IMG/VR virus record: IMGVR_UViG_3300007351_000010
Coordinates: 1 to 51,102 of that record
DNA: 51,102 bases
DNA from: a virus
Strand: one strand, 5' to 3'
Position 1 is the stretch's first letter. Every line of letters starts with the position of its first letter. Of this stretch, positions 6,633-14,505 are shown piece after piece. A program made the translations under genes and the position numbers. The notes beneath the pieces were generated by a model, which was not told the origin of the DNA, did not search any database, and was given only the letters and a program-made list of their open reading frames with translations.

Positions 6633-7436
6633 ATGAACGACCAGATATTTGTGGATATGGCGGTATTACAACAATTGGAACGGATCGCCAATGCGCTGGA
6701 GAAGCTGGCGCGTGGGAACGCGCCGGAAGAACCCAACCTGGTGCGACCGATCGAAGAGTACCGCCGCTTCGACTGGGCCAGCATCGGCGCATCGGTGGTG
6801 CGGCAGGACTCGGACGGACCGACGCACCTGGAGTATGGCGGTTTTGTGTGGAGCCGGCGATCCCCGCAGAACAAATTTGATGGAGCGATCTGGTACAGCC
6901 GGTCGGCCGGGAAAGATACTGAGGGGAATGTGCTATATTTGCGGCTGATCACTTTCCGGGAGATCAAGGATGTGGACCCACTGCCGGCGAAGCTGGCCAG
7001 GACTCTGACAGCCGCTCCGGAGGCTGCTGCGCCAGTGAAGAACGCCCAGCCTGCACAACCCGCAGAGATGCCGGCAGAGAAATCAAACGAAGCCACTTCT
7101 GCGCAACCAGTAAAGACGCCGGCAGCGAAGAAAACGCCGGCAGGCAATGGCAGGCTGGCCAGGGAGGATTACCTGAAACAGGCAGTGAGCAAGAAGTTCA
7201 ACCTGAGCGCCCAGGCAGCCGAGGCGGTAGCGCAGATAGCAGGCATTCCAGACGACGGAAAAGACCCACGGGCAGATTATGCGCCGGCGATGAAGTTAGT
7301 GCCTTATTTCGCAGAGTGCAAGGCCCTGGGGATCGTGAAGTTCACCGAGGCGCGTGACATCTTGCAGAAGCACCAGGGCGACATCGAACAGGCGCTTTTC
7401 GACGTGCGAGACAGCCGGCAGGAGGCGAAGCGATGA
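6633..7436 (+). CDS. Conserved phage protein of unknown function (267 aa)
   Basis: The N-terminal part (about 40-115) has a pattern often seen in phage early regions: FDWASIGASVV, then GGFVWSRRSPQNKFDGAIWYSR. A long Ala/Pro/Lys-rich linker (about 125-180) leads to a C-terminal helical domain (YLKQAVSKKFNLSAQAAEAV). The linker joins two folded modules; the second resembles a small helical binding domain. The AGGAGG site is close before the ATG. The family is familiar from phage genomes but I cannot name a function. Confidence 0.85.
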   Translation: MNDQIFVDMAVLQQLERIANALEKLARGNAPEEPNLVRPIEEYRRFDWASIGASVVRQDSDGPTHLEYGGFVWSRRSPQNKFDGAIWYSRSAGKDTEGNVLYLRLITFREIKDVDPLPAKLARTLTAAPEAAAPVKNAQPAQPAEMPAEKSNEATSAQPVKTPAAKKTPAGNGRLAREDYLKQAVSKKFNLSAQAAEAVAQIAGIPDDGKDPRADYAPAMKLVPYFAECKALGIVKFTEARDILQKHQGDIEQALFDVRDSRQEAKR

Positions 7437-7618
7437 AACGCAAGAATCCGATGCTTATCCTGATCCTGATCGTCGTTCTGTATTTGCTCGCCATAGCATG
7501 CTTCTCGGACGACGGGGTGCTCTCGCCTGGCGGCATCGCCACCCGTTCGGCCAATGCGACTGCCACATACGGCGCCGAATTGTTCAGCATTCAGCTGACG
7601 GAGGCATCAAAGCCATGA
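7433..7618 (+). CDS. Small membrane or lipoprotein (61 aa)
   Basis: An MKRKN start is followed by a hydrophobic stretch (8-22) ending LLAIAC, which fits a lipobox. The mature part would be about 38 residues. ATGA overlaps join it to both neighbours. Possible envelope protein acting in exclusion or lysis, by inference only. Confidence 0.65.
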   Translation: MKRKNPMLILILIVVLYLLAIACFSDDGVLSPGGIATRSANATATYGAELFSIQLTEASKP

Positions 7619-7770
7619 CCGCCAATGCTTATCTAGCCATGTGTTGCCTGGGAATGCTTGCGTTTCTGATCGTTATCCCGCTTATGGCTGCTTGTATGCT
7701 CAGCAGCCGGATAAGCGAGAGAGAGAGGGACGAGCAATGTGTACCAACGACAAAAGTGGAGGAAACATGA
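7615..7770 (+). CDS. Small membrane protein (51 aa)
   Basis: One hydrophobic segment (about 8-29, ending LMAACML) is followed by a charged tail with SERERDEQ. It overlaps the previous stop by ATGA and runs into the next gene. Paired with the preceding small hydrophobic protein. Function unknown. Confidence 0.6.
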   Translation: MTANAYLAMCCLGMLAFLIVIPLMAACMLSSRISERERDEQCVPTTKVEET

Positions 7771-8231
7771 ACGCATCAGAACTGAAAGGTAATCCATTGT
7801 ACTGGCTGCCGCCCGAGGTGGTTGCAGCAGCATTGACCCTGGCGGAATATCAGGAAAAGACGGGCTATACGGTCAACTTTTGTACACTCAGCCCCCATCC
7901 AGCCGAACGTTTCTTACCCGCATCCCCTCAGCGCACACTCATCAAGATCGAGAACGTATCGTCCAAAACGGTACACAAATTGGTCAAGAAAGTCGATGGC
8001 TTGGAGCTTACCCGGTTTCTCTCAGGTTATCCGGAAATTTATATCAGGGATTATCAGACCGAAAAGGCAACTTTTACCCTGCATATTGCCGGCGATCGTG
8101 AAGAGAATATCAAAGCAGCAATTGCCAAACAAGCCATGGAGAATGGTAAAGCTGCCGCCGAATGGGTGGCAGACCAGCTCATGCGTGCACGAAGCGAGGC
8201 GGGGGAGGAAGATGGATCATGTACACCTTGA
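7767..8231 (+). CDS. Unknown protein (154 aa)
   Basis: The start at 7767 has GGAGG 4 nt upstream and overlaps the stop of the preceding gene. Mixed alpha/beta protein with no membrane segment. SSKTVHKLVKKVDGLELTRFLSGYP is split between a helix and a loop, and the C-terminus is helical and charged. No family recognised. Confidence 0.7.
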   Translation: MNASELKGNPLYWLPPEVVAAALTLAEYQEKTGYTVNFCTLSPHPAERFLPASPQRTLIKIENVSSKTVHKLVKKVDGLELTRFLSGYPEIYIRDYQTEKATFTLHIAGDREENIKAAIAKQAMENGKAAAEWVADQLMRARSEAGEEDGSCTP

Positions 8232-8941
8232 CCGTAGTCTTCGAAAGCGAACGCCAATTGGAAGCTGCCCGGCGCATCATCGAGCACGCCAACGATCTGC
8301 TAGATGGTGGAATCACTGCACTGCCGGCGCTGCAAATCCAGGCGGATGGGGAGCGCCAGGCGAATGTAATCCGGGCGTTATTTCATGACCGGCGCAAGTC
8401 GAGCAAGAGCCCCCATAAGAGTCGCTCGAAGTCGCAGGAAGAGCCGGAGCGAATGCCTGCCGATGAAGAAATGCGAACTGCTGAATTATCGCCCGGCACA
8501 TGCCCAAACTGCGGAAAGCCGGTCGAGACCGGCGCTAATGGCAAGCCGTTGAAATACTGCTCGATCACGTGCGCCGAAGAATACCGCCGAAAGCATCCGA
8601 CTGGTCCGGTGTGCCTGAAATGCGGCAAGAAACTGCGCAAGGATAATACCTCCGGCTATTGCTCGAAGCATTTATACCTCAAGAACCGCAGGCCGGCAGA
8701 AAGCGAACTAACGAGCGGCAAGGCAGGCATGCGCACCGGCGAATGCTCGATCTGTCACCGGCCGGATGTAAGCCTGACCAGCAGCGGCGTGTGTATGAGC
8801 TGCATCGTTTCCGGCGCCCGCAACCGGGCCATCGAAAAGCACCAACGCAGCCAGGGTGCAACACAAGCCTCGGTTGTAGAGCATTCACCCGAAAAGATCG
8901 CTATCAAGGCCGGCGGCCTGACCGGGCGAAAATTGGGATAA
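8219..8941 (+). CDS. Multi-zinc-finger protein (240 aa)
   Basis: After an N-terminal helix (residues 8-30) and a basic Ser/Lys-rich linker, three zinc-binding units follow: CPNCG with CSITC, CLKCG with a CSKH, and CSICH with CMSC. The second half thus looks like a string of small zinc ribbons, as in RNA- or DNA-binding adaptors. The start chosen (MYTLTVVFE) overlaps the end of the upstream gene; an earlier ATG at 8162 is an out-of-context extension. Function unknown. Confidence 0.7.
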   Translation: MYTLTVVFESERQLEAARRIIEHANDLLDGGITALPALQIQADGERQANVIRALFHDRRKSSKSPHKSRSKSQEEPERMPADEEMRTAELSPGTCPNCGKPVETGANGKPLKYCSITCAEEYRRKHPTGPVCLKCGKKLRKDNTSGYCSKHLYLKNRRPAESELTSGKAGMRTGECSICHRPDVSLTSSGVCMSCIVSGARNRAIEKHQRSQGATQASVVEHSPEKIAIKAGGLTGRKLG

Positions 8942-8969
8942 TAATCAATAGTGTGATGAAAGGGAAACT

Positions 8970-10079
8970 ATGAACGAATACGAAGAAAGACAATTGCTCG
9001 ACCAGGTGCAATATGATGCCCAGGCTGCTTTGCAGCAGGCGCACGAATGGATCAGCCGCGATCCGCTAATCTTCGATACCGAGACCACCGGACTGGAAGA
9101 CGATGCCCGAATTGTCAGCCTGGCTATCGTCGACGTGCAGGGCAATGTCCTGTTCAGTGAGCTGATCAATCCGCAGATCCCCATCCCGCTCGAAGCCAGC
9201 CACATTCACGGCATCACCAACGACCTGGTTGCTACCGCTCGCACCTGGCCGGAGGTATATCCCCGGGTCGGCGAAATTCTCAATGGCCGTCTGGCGCTGA
9301 GCTACAACATCGATTTCGACCTGCGCATGCTCAAGCAAACCTCTACGGCCTACGGGCTGAAATTCTGGCCCGACGAAAATGGAAGTGCATTTTCGATCGG
9401 TTGTATCATGCAACTCTATGCCGCCTATAACGGCGATTGGAATGAGCGATATGGTAATTACCGCTTTGTAAAATTGTCCCAGGCAGCCGAAGACCTGTGT
9501 ATTCCGGCGCCGATCCTGCACAATGCGCTGGCAGATGCGCAGCTCGCCCGGCAGGTACTTTTACGCCTGGCGGGTCGCAGTAAAATCCAGGTCCATCAAG
9601 TGAATGTGCAGTTCGAAGAGCGGATACGCCAGCTTGCCGGTTACCGGAGCAGCATCAAGAAAGCTAAAGAGAAGCTGGATGCAATGATCGCTGCAGTTAA
9701 AGAAGCAGACGATTATAAATTCTGGAGCGCCGTCCTGGATGAAGCCCAGAAAGCAGTCATCTTCCTGGAGCCCGATCTGCGCCAGGAAGCGCAGGAAATC
9801 TTCGAGGCGACCGGCTATCGCTATCCGCACGATGCGATCACGGTGAAGAACATCAGCGAACTGGAGTATCTAGCGCTGGATGCTATCGAATGGTGCAAAG
9901 CCAATCTGCCCAACGCCATTGATTTAAACGTCAGGCTTTTCGAGAAACACGCTCGAGCTATCGCAACCACAGCGCCGCTGCCATTCGTCAGCCTGGTTTA
10001 TAAGCCCCAGGCCCAGATCGATACCGACCTGAGCGGTTTTCTTCCGCAAGAAGAACCAAAAGAAACCATGAATGTATAG
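8970..10079 (+). CDS. DnaQ-like 3'-5' exonuclease (DEDDh) with C-terminal helical domain
   Basis: 369 residues. Exo motif I is FDTETTGL (Asp36, Glu38), motif II includes Asp115 in SYNIDFDLRML, and motif III is HNALADAQLA (His184, Asp189), the DEDDh set. HIHGIT (78-83) is the usual family signature. The C-terminal 170 residues are helical with a coiled-coil-like part (RSSIKKAKEKLDAMIAAVKE) and are not part of the nuclease. It probably acts on DNA ends during replication or recombination. AAAGGGAAACT precedes the ATG. Confidence 0.9.
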   Translation: MNEYEERQLLDQVQYDAQAALQQAHEWISRDPLIFDTETTGLEDDARIVSLAIVDVQGNVLFSELINPQIPIPLEASHIHGITNDLVATARTWPEVYPRVGEILNGRLALSYNIDFDLRMLKQTSTAYGLKFWPDENGSAFSIGCIMQLYAAYNGDWNERYGNYRFVKLSQAAEDLCIPAPILHNALADAQLARQVLLRLAGRSKIQVHQVNVQFEERIRQLAGYRSSIKKAKEKLDAMIAAVKEADDYKFWSAVLDEAQKAVIFLEPDLRQEAQEIFEATGYRYPHDAITVKNISELEYLALDAIEWCKANLPNAIDLNVRLFEKHARAIATTAPLPFVSLVYKPQAQIDTDLSGFLPQEEPKETMNV

Positions 10080-10107
10080 ATTTGCCAAGAATGTATAGAT
10101 TTGCCAA
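10070..10107 (+). repeat. Exact 19-bp tandem repeat at the exonuclease stop codon
   Basis: GAATGTATAGATTTGCCAA occurs twice without spacer (10070-10088, 10089-10107). The first copy contains the stop codon of the exonuclease gene (TAG at 10077). Confidence 0.9.
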
Positions 10108-10125
10108 CACGAAAGGAACCGAATC

Positions 10126-10563
10126 ATGAGCAACAAAGTTTTGCAAGCATTATTCGTCGGATATGGGACTCTGGAAGAGTGGCTGGTATCGGCGAATAAA
10201 AGGAAGCCGGTCTTTGCGATACTGATCACTGAGCCAGGGAAAACGACGCAGATGGGTGTGCGCACCGATCAATTGATCGCCATGGTTGCCCAGCCGGAAG
10301 ACGATCTGGTGCATTACTGCCGGCTGGCGGTGCAGGAACTGACCTATATCAGCGGAGATCCATTCAACCCAGATCACCAGCAGCGCCAGGCGCAGGCTGA
10401 GCAGGCCTGGGGAATCATCGAGGACTGGCTGGTGGAGAAAGGTTTTAAAGTGCGACACGGAGTGATCGCTGCGCCGCTCAATACTCGCTGGATGGACGGA
10501 TGGGCGCATTTCCTGTCCTTCGATAAGGAAAAACAAGAGTATGTCAGAAAGTCAAATCAGTAG
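10126..10563 (+). CDS. Unknown protein (145 aa)
   Basis: Soluble alpha/beta protein starting MSNKVLQALFVGYGTLEEWL. AAAGGA lies 7 nt before the ATG. It contains HQQRQAQAEQAWGIIEDWLVEKGF near the middle and a basic C-terminus. Its stop codon touches a TATAAT box of the following RNA. I do not recognise a family. Confidence 0.75.
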   Translation: MSNKVLQALFVGYGTLEEWLVSANKRKPVFAILITEPGKTTQMGVRTDQLIAMVAQPEDDLVHYCRLAVQELTYISGDPFNPDHQQRQAQAEQAWGIIEDWLVEKGFKVRHGVIAAPLNTRWMDGWAHFLSFDKEKQEYVRKSNQ

Positions 10564-10569
10564 TATAAT
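10564..10569 (+). promoter_or_regulatory. -10 box of a probable small-RNA promoter
   Basis: A perfect TATAAT directly after the stop of the upstream gene. The -35 at 17 bp (ATGTCA) is weak. Transcription would begin near 10576, just before a highly structured segment that ends in a terminator. Confidence 0.45.
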
Positions 10570-10575
10570 TCCAAT

Positions 10576-10768
10576 TGCCCCGCACTCGGCCTGCCCCCCT
10601 CAGGCCGGGTGGGGGCAGCCCCGGAATACTTTAATTTTTGAGGAAAGGGGCGGCGTAGGACTGGGCAACGATTGCGGAAACGCCGCAATCCGCTGACTGT
10701 TGGAAAGACAACCACCCAGTGCCGCCCCGAGAAATTATCCCCCTGCTAACCGGCAGGGGGATTGTTTT
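10576..10768 (+). ncRNA. Candidate structured RNA of about 190 nt
   Basis: No ORF. Stems visible: GGGGCGGC/GCCGCCCC closing a domain, inside it ACTGGG/CCCAGT stacked on the first, and within that two hairpins, ATTGCGG-AAACG-CCGCAAT and GTTG-GAAAGA-CAAC, giving a three-way junction (about 10647-10728). Upstream, CGGCCTG/CAGGCCG and CTGCCCCC/GGGGGCAG overlap, so they are alternative or pseudoknotted. A terminator follows at once. It matches no RNA class I know; it could be a regulatory sRNA or an attenuator of the 10848 gene. Confidence 0.6.
10737..10768 (+). terminator. Intrinsic terminator of the structured RNA
   Basis: CCCCCTGC (10739-10746) pairs with GCAGGGGG (10753-10760), loop TAACCG, followed by ATTGTTTT. 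Confidence 0.85.
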
Positions 10769-10778
10769 GCGTACAAAC
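10764..10778. promoter_or_regulatory. Dispersed palindrome, copy 2 (variant)
   Basis: GTTTTGCGTACAAAC. It lies just upstream of a TATAAT box at 10784-10789 that probably drives the 10848 gene, so binding here could repress it. Confidence 0.5.
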
Positions 10779-10847
10779 GTTGATATAATTGAGTAAGCGG
10801 GGAAAATAAAATACAGTCAAGATCGAAACGGCAAAAGGAGATTAACT

Positions 10848-11369
10848 ATGAAGAAGTGTCCTTACTGCGCAGAAGAAATTAAAGATGAAGCGATAGTATG
10901 TAAGCACTGTGGGCGCGACCTGATACCTCAGTATCGGCCTTCCACAGAGAAATTTAATCCGGAATCTAAAAAATCAAACCGGGGGGCAGTTGTTCTTTTG
11001 CTGGTGCTTTCGATCGTGATTCTGCTTATATTTGCGACGAGCCTCGGGGATAAGAAGAGCAGCGGCGGTACTCAAAAGTCAGTGCCTAAAAGTTATACAG
11101 TGATCTACAAAGTGACTGGTACAGGGTCGTCTGCCTCGCTGACATATGAAAACGATATGGGAAACACCGAACAGAAAGACGTAAGACTGCCCTGGGAGGA
11201 ACGCTTTATAGGTTCGTCAGACCAATTCCTATATGTTTCTGCGCAGAATGACAGCTCACTCAGTTACAGCAAGATCACCTGTGAGATTTGGATAAACAAT
11301 GTTTTAGAAGAAACTGCGACTTCTGAGGGCGCTTATAAGATTGCATCTTGCAGCATGCGCCTGCCTTAA
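10848..11369 (+). CDS. Zinc ribbon - TM - MmpS-like surface protein (173 aa)
   Basis: Residues 1-27 form a two-CxxC zinc ribbon ([16 protein letters not shown]). A single TM segment lies at about 46-63. The exported C-terminal domain (80-173) has the MmpS-like pattern: [16 protein letters not shown] and paired cysteines near the end. It should sit in the cytoplasmic membrane with the ribbon inside. Such small surface proteins are common lysogenic-conversion or exclusion genes; that role is inference. Its own promoter (TATAAT at 10784) lies behind a dispersed palindrome, and AAGGAG precedes the ATG. Confidence 0.85.
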   Translation: MKKCPYCAEEIKDEAIVCKHCGRDLIPQYRPSTEKFNPESKKSNRGAVVLLLVLSIVILLIFATSLGDKKSSGGTQKSVPKSYTVIYKVTGTGSSASLTYENDMGNTEQKDVRLPWEERFIGSSDQFLYVSAQNDSSLSYSKITCEIWINNVLEETATSEGAYKIASCSMRLP

Positions 11370-11449
11370 CTTAGCATAATCTTTTTTGGGGCTGAAGGCG
11401 GCTGGATGTTGGAGATCATCAGGCGGAAAGTAGATGAGCCAGCATAAAA

Positions 11450-11465
11450 GTTTTGCGTGCAAAAC
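11450..11465. promoter_or_regulatory. Dispersed palindrome, copy 3 (variant), over a promoter
   Basis: GTTTTGCGTGCAAAAC. TTGCGT within it lies 17 bp before TATAAT (11476-11481), so the element overlaps the -35 region of the promoter of the 11496 gene. Confidence 0.6.
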
Positions 11466-11495
11466 TCTTTCAGTGTATAATAGCTCATACGTTCG

Positions 11496-11783
11496 ATGGA
11501 TGAGCTACGAAATAAGAACTGGCTGAAATGTTTGAAGTGCAAGGGCCGGCTGGCAAAGGTCGAGATCCGAAACGGGCACACGACGATCGAAGTGGCTGTA
11601 TTCGGTTTCCTGGCCTGGCTTGAGCGAGCCGAGATCGTTTGCCCGCATTGCGGCGAAGTACGCCGGTTCACGTCGGCGCCGGTTGAGCGAGGGAAAAAAC
11701 AACCAGCAGACGTGACATTTATCACTTCCCCATTGGCTGTTAACACAAACCAGTCGATTGTCAACATAAACCAGTTGACTTAA
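11496..11783 (+). CDS. Zinc-ribbon protein (95 aa), Com-like
   Basis: CLKCKGRLAKVEI and CPHCGEVRRF form one zinc ribbon around a hydrophobic middle (IEVAVFGFLAWLERAEIV). The layout resembles small Com-type zinc proteins of phages. No Shine-Dalgarno is visible, and the predicted transcription start (near 11488) is only about 8 nt before the ATG, so translation may be nearly leaderless. The C-terminal tail is Asn/Thr-rich. Function unknown. Confidence 0.7.
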   Translation: MDELRNKNWLKCLKCKGRLAKVEIRNGHTTIEVAVFGFLAWLERAEIVCPHCGEVRRFTSAPVERGKKQPADVTFITSPLAVNTNQSIVNINQLT

Positions 11784-11803
11784 AGTAATAAAGTCAGTAC
11801 AAT
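11775..11803 (+). promoter_or_regulatory. Promoter of the 11.8-kb leader RNA
   Basis: -35 TTGACT (11775-11780), 17-bp spacer and -10 TACAAT (11798-11803). Transcription would start near 11810. Confidence 0.75.
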
Positions 11804-11809
11804 AATTCA

Positions 11810-11911
11810 TAGAACGGAAGTACTAGACAGCGTTAGTTGTCGCTTCCGGTCCGGCCAGGTTGCGCCTGGCGTCTCAGCGCTCGAAGAGCGCGGACGCCGG
11901 GCGTTTTTGTT
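11810..11911 (+). ncRNA. Candidate leader or small RNA of about 100 nt
   Basis: Between a good promoter and a strong terminator there is no ORF. Hairpins visible: CGGAAG...CTTCCG enclosing GAC/GTC, GCCAGG/CCTGGC, and the terminator hairpin. The RNA ends 22 nt before the holin-like gene, so it acts either as a free sRNA or as an attenuator of the rightward late operon. Confidence 0.55.
11868..11911 (+). terminator. Terminator before the holin-like gene
   Basis: GGCGTC-tca-GCGCTC-gaa-GAGCGC-g-GACGCC, followed shortly by TTTTTGTTT. Confidence 0.75.
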
Positions 11912-11932
11912 TAACCAAAAGAGGAGGTTCGT

Positions 11933-12199
11933 ATGGACGCAGTAGTCAATGGCATTCCGCTGATCGTGGCGATTTTGGGGTTAGTCGAGTTCGCCAAGCG
12001 CCTGGGTGTGAAAGAAAAAGGCAGCCTGATCTTGTCGATGTGTTTGGGGCTGGTTTTAGGGATTCTGTACCAGCTTTCACTGGTGATGCCAGCTAACCTA
12101 TCAGGATGGCTGAGCGCGGTAGTGTACGGCCTGGCGTTGGGCCTGGCGGCCAGTGGATTGTACGATTATAGTAAGCAATTTCGCAGCACTCCACAATGA
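11933..12199 (+). CDS. Holin-like membrane protein (88 aa)
   Basis: Three hydrophobic segments (about 6-22, 31-50, 57-77) and a short charged C-terminus fit small phage holins. GGAGG lies 5 nt before the ATG. It heads a run of small membrane proteins directly before the late genes. Its role as a holin is inferred from size and topology; no endolysin gene is recognisable nearby, which weakens the inference. Confidence 0.65.
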   Translation: MDAVVNGIPLIVAILGLVEFAKRLGVKEKGSLILSMCLGLVLGILYQLSLVMPANLSGWLSAVVYGLALGLAASGLYDYSKQFRSTPQ

Positions 12200-12212
12200 C
12201 CTGGGAATAGCA

Positions 12213-12644
12213 ATGATAGACACCACGGCCCTCGTTGCCGTCATTACAGCTACTGCGCTGCTATCGGGCGCATTCGTCCAGTTTTTACAATGGGCAATAT
12301 CGAAACGGAAAGCCGGATCAGAGGTACGCAAAGTTGATGCGGAAGCATCGAAGGCCAGTGCAGAAGCATCGGACGTTATTCAAGAAGCTGCCAGAGCGCT
12401 CATCGAACCGCTCACAAAACAGATTTCTAAGCTCGAGGGCCAGGTGTGTGAACTAGATAATAAAGTTGAAACCGCTAACCGGAAAATCGCCGTGCTAGAA
12501 ACCGAGAATAACGACCTTCGAGAAGAGAACGGCGATTTGCGTGACTGGGCAGAGCGGTTGGTGCACCAGGTAAAAAGCATGGGCGGCCAGGAGCCAGTGA
12601 AAATCAGGCAGCGGAGTAACCGAAAGGCGGAGGCAAGCGCATGA
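12213..12644 (+). CDS. Membrane-anchored coiled-coil protein (143 aa)
   Basis: One N-terminal TM segment (about 6-29) is followed by a long coiled coil (about 35-125, with heptad-like repeats such as LETENNDLREENGDLRDW) and a basic end. The shape recalls spanin-like or holin-accessory proteins. It follows the holin-like gene, and its stop overlaps the next ATG by ATGA. The function is inferred from shape only. Confidence 0.75.
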   Translation: MIDTTALVAVITATALLSGAFVQFLQWAISKRKAGSEVRKVDAEASKASAEASDVIQEAARALIEPLTKQISKLEGQVCELDNKVETANRKIAVLETENNDLREENGDLRDWAERLVHQVKSMGGQEPVKIRQRSNRKAEASA

Positions 12645-12772
12645 GCATAGGCCATAAGTGTCTAGCAATTCTGGTTGTCTTCGCGCTTACGCTCATCTTG
12701 CTTATCTCGCCACGGCGGACTTTCGGAACGTATGGCTGCGCGCTATGCCCCGATTGGAGGATATCGAAATGA
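12641..12772 (+). CDS. Small membrane protein (43 aa)
   Basis: MSIGHKCLAILVVFALTLIL: one TM segment and a CALC motif near the end. ATGA overlaps with both neighbours support expression. Possible lysis accessory by position. Confidence 0.6.
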   Translation: MSIGHKCLAILVVFALTLILLISPRRTFGTYGCALCPDWRISK

Positions 12773-13029
12773 GCGAGACATTACCCGGCCCTGTAGCCTG
12801 GCTAAGGGTTGCGCCAGTGGAAACCAAGCCTGTCAGGATTGATCTTCCGGATGGCATCAGCATTCTGGGTTGCCAGGATGCTTTTGACGGTTATAAGGAT
12901 CTGCTTATCTGGCATAAAGATTTGCCGGAAGTTCCTGCCGGCGGTGTGATTCCGCTCGTACGACTCCGCTGGATACAGCAAGAGCCGATCCCAATTTGGG
13001 AGCCAATCAGCACGATGGAGGATGTGTGA
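12769..13029 (+). CDS. Unknown small protein (86 aa)
   Basis: The start at 12769 (MSETLPGP) has GGAGG 8 nt upstream and an ATGA overlap. An all-beta pattern with many prolines; no membrane segment or recognised family. The end overlaps the methyltransferase start. Confidence 0.65.
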   Translation: MSETLPGPVAWLRVAPVETKPVRIDLPDGISILGCQDAFDGYKDLLIWHKDLPEVPAGGVIPLVRLRWIQQEPIPIWEPISTMEDV

Positions 13030-14279
13030 TCACCTCAGACCCGCAAAATGCACGCCGGCACCCTGATAGAAATAAAGCCGTCATTCGCCAATCCCTGGAG
13101 GAAGTCGGTCCATTCCGTTCTATCGCCGTAGACGGAGACGATATCATTCGAGCCGGAAACGGCGTATTCGAGCAGGCCCAGGAGCTGGGATTGAAAGTGC
13201 GCATCGTCGATGCATCTCCCGACGAGCTGATCGCCGTCAGGCGCCCAGATCTGCGCGGCGAGGCAGCCGTACGAGCTGCGATCCTGGACAATCGCGCCGG
13301 CGAATTGGCCGAATGGGATGGCAGCGTATTGGCGATGCTGAAAGAGACTGCTCCCGAGGCTCTTGAAGGGATGTGGGAAGACAAGGAATGGCAGAAGCTG
13401 CTGCGTGAGCTCAATACCACGCCGGATGGCGGCGCAGAAGACCAAGGCGCCCAGGAAGACAAGGCGGAGGAGCTGCGCATCAAGTGGAATGTCTCGCCCG
13501 GGCAAATCTGGGAAATTCCCAGCCGGACCACACCGGAGAGATCGCATCGCCTCATGTGCGGGGACAGCACGAACCCGGACGATGTGACTCGCTTGATGAA
13601 AGGCGAGCGTGCAACGCTTTTTTCGACCGACCCGCCCTATCTGGTGAACTACACTGGCACAAATCACCCTTACGCACCGGATAAGAAAGATACCAATAAG
13701 GACTGGTCTCAGGTTTACAAAGACTGGGACAATGCAGAGCAAGGTGTCGAGCTCTACGACGGCTTTGTCGAGGCGGCGCTGGCCGGGGCGATCACGGAGG
13801 ATGCAGCCTGGTACTGCTGGCATGCATCGCGCAATCAATCGATGCTCGAGGATGTTTGGGAGCGGCACGGGGCGTTCGTTCACCAACAGATCATATGGGT
13901 CAAAGACCGGGGCATCCTGACCCGCTCCTGGTACATGTGGCAGCATGAACCATGCTTCTTTGGGTGGCTGAAGGGGAAGAAGCCGCGCCGGATGACCGAA
14001 GAATTCTTGACTTCGGTCTGGCAGTTCAAATCCCCACTGGGAAACGAGCGGGTAGAACACCCGACGCAGAAGCCGGTCGAGGTATTCACGATCCCATTGT
14101 TGCAGCATACGCTGCCGGGCGATCTATGTTATGAGCCGTTTTCGGGGAGTGGGACGCAGCTGGTTGCTGCGGAAGAGACAGGGCGGATTTGTTACGCTAT
14201 GGACAAAGCGCCCCAGTTCGTGGCTGTGGCGCTGGAGAGGCTCGCAAATATGCAATTGGAGCCAAGGCTGGTGGAATGA
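13026..14279 (+). CDS. DNA methyltransferase with N-terminal ParB-like domain
   Basis: 417 residues from a GTG start overlapping the upstream stop (GGAGG 4 nt before). Residues about 1-90 form a ParB/Srx-like domain (DRNKAVIRQSL, RAAILDNRAGE), usual in this phage methyltransferase group. The catalytic motif DPPY is at 202-205, and the SAM site EPFSGSG is at 370-376, giving the beta-class order (catalytic motif first), so N6-adenine or N4-cytosine methylation. No nuclease is adjacent, so it is an orphan enzyme, probably protecting phage DNA from host restriction. Confidence 0.9.
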   Translation: MITSDPQNARRHPDRNKAVIRQSLEEVGPFRSIAVDGDDIIRAGNGVFEQAQELGLKVRIVDASPDELIAVRRPDLRGEAAVRAAILDNRAGELAEWDGSVLAMLKETAPEALEGMWEDKEWQKLLRELNTTPDGGAEDQGAQEDKAEELRIKWNVSPGQIWEIPSRTTPERSHRLMCGDSTNPDDVTRLMKGERATLFSTDPPYLVNYTGTNHPYAPDKKDTNKDWSQVYKDWDNAEQGVELYDGFVEAALAGAITEDAAWYCWHASRNQSMLEDVWERHGAFVHQQIIWVKDRGILTRSWYMWQHEPCFFGWLKGKKPRRMTEEFLTSVWQFKSPLGNERVEHPTQKPVEVFTIPLLQHTLPGDLCYEPFSGSGTQLVAAEETGRICYAMDKAPQFVAVALERLANMQLEPRLVE

Positions 14280-14295
14280 TGCTTTGTGCGATGGG

Positions 14296-14502
14296 TTATT
14301 GCCCGCCCTCCAGGAATTCTGCCAGATCGAATTCTTTCGGCTCGATCAGTTCCACCAGGAACTTGGAGCGCTGTGTGTTCAATGGCCGGATGATCATCGC
14401 CTCGTCGCCATTTTCCAGGGTGATTATGCAGCCGGCATAAAGCGAGTGCTTAAGATGTCTGTAATGCTTGATCTCAGTTCTGTCGATTTGTTTGGTGTTC
14501 AT
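14296..14502 (-). CDS. Unknown small protein (68 aa), leftward insert
   Basis: MNTKQIDRTEIKHYRHLKHS..., a small beta/alpha protein ending FDLAEFLEGGQ. It lies opposite to the late genes between the methyltransferase and the terminase, downstream of the 14506 gene in a two-gene operon. More AT-rich than its neighbours. Function unknown; it has the look of a moron expressed in the prophage. Confidence 0.65.
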   Translation of the reverse strand: MNTKQIDRTEIKHYRHLKHSLYAGCIITLENGDEAMIIRPLNTQRSKFLVELIEPKEFDLAEFLEGGQ

Positions 14503-14505
14503 GAT

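Noticed and set aside
10647-10728. Hammerhead or HDV-like ribozyme
   Set aside because: The stems do not carry the conserved cores (no CUGANGA with GAAA in register, no double pseudoknot of HDV type).
13035-14108. 357-codon minus-strand ORF
   Set aside because: It lies opposite the methyltransferase with its DPPY and SAM motifs and has no recognisable motif of its own.
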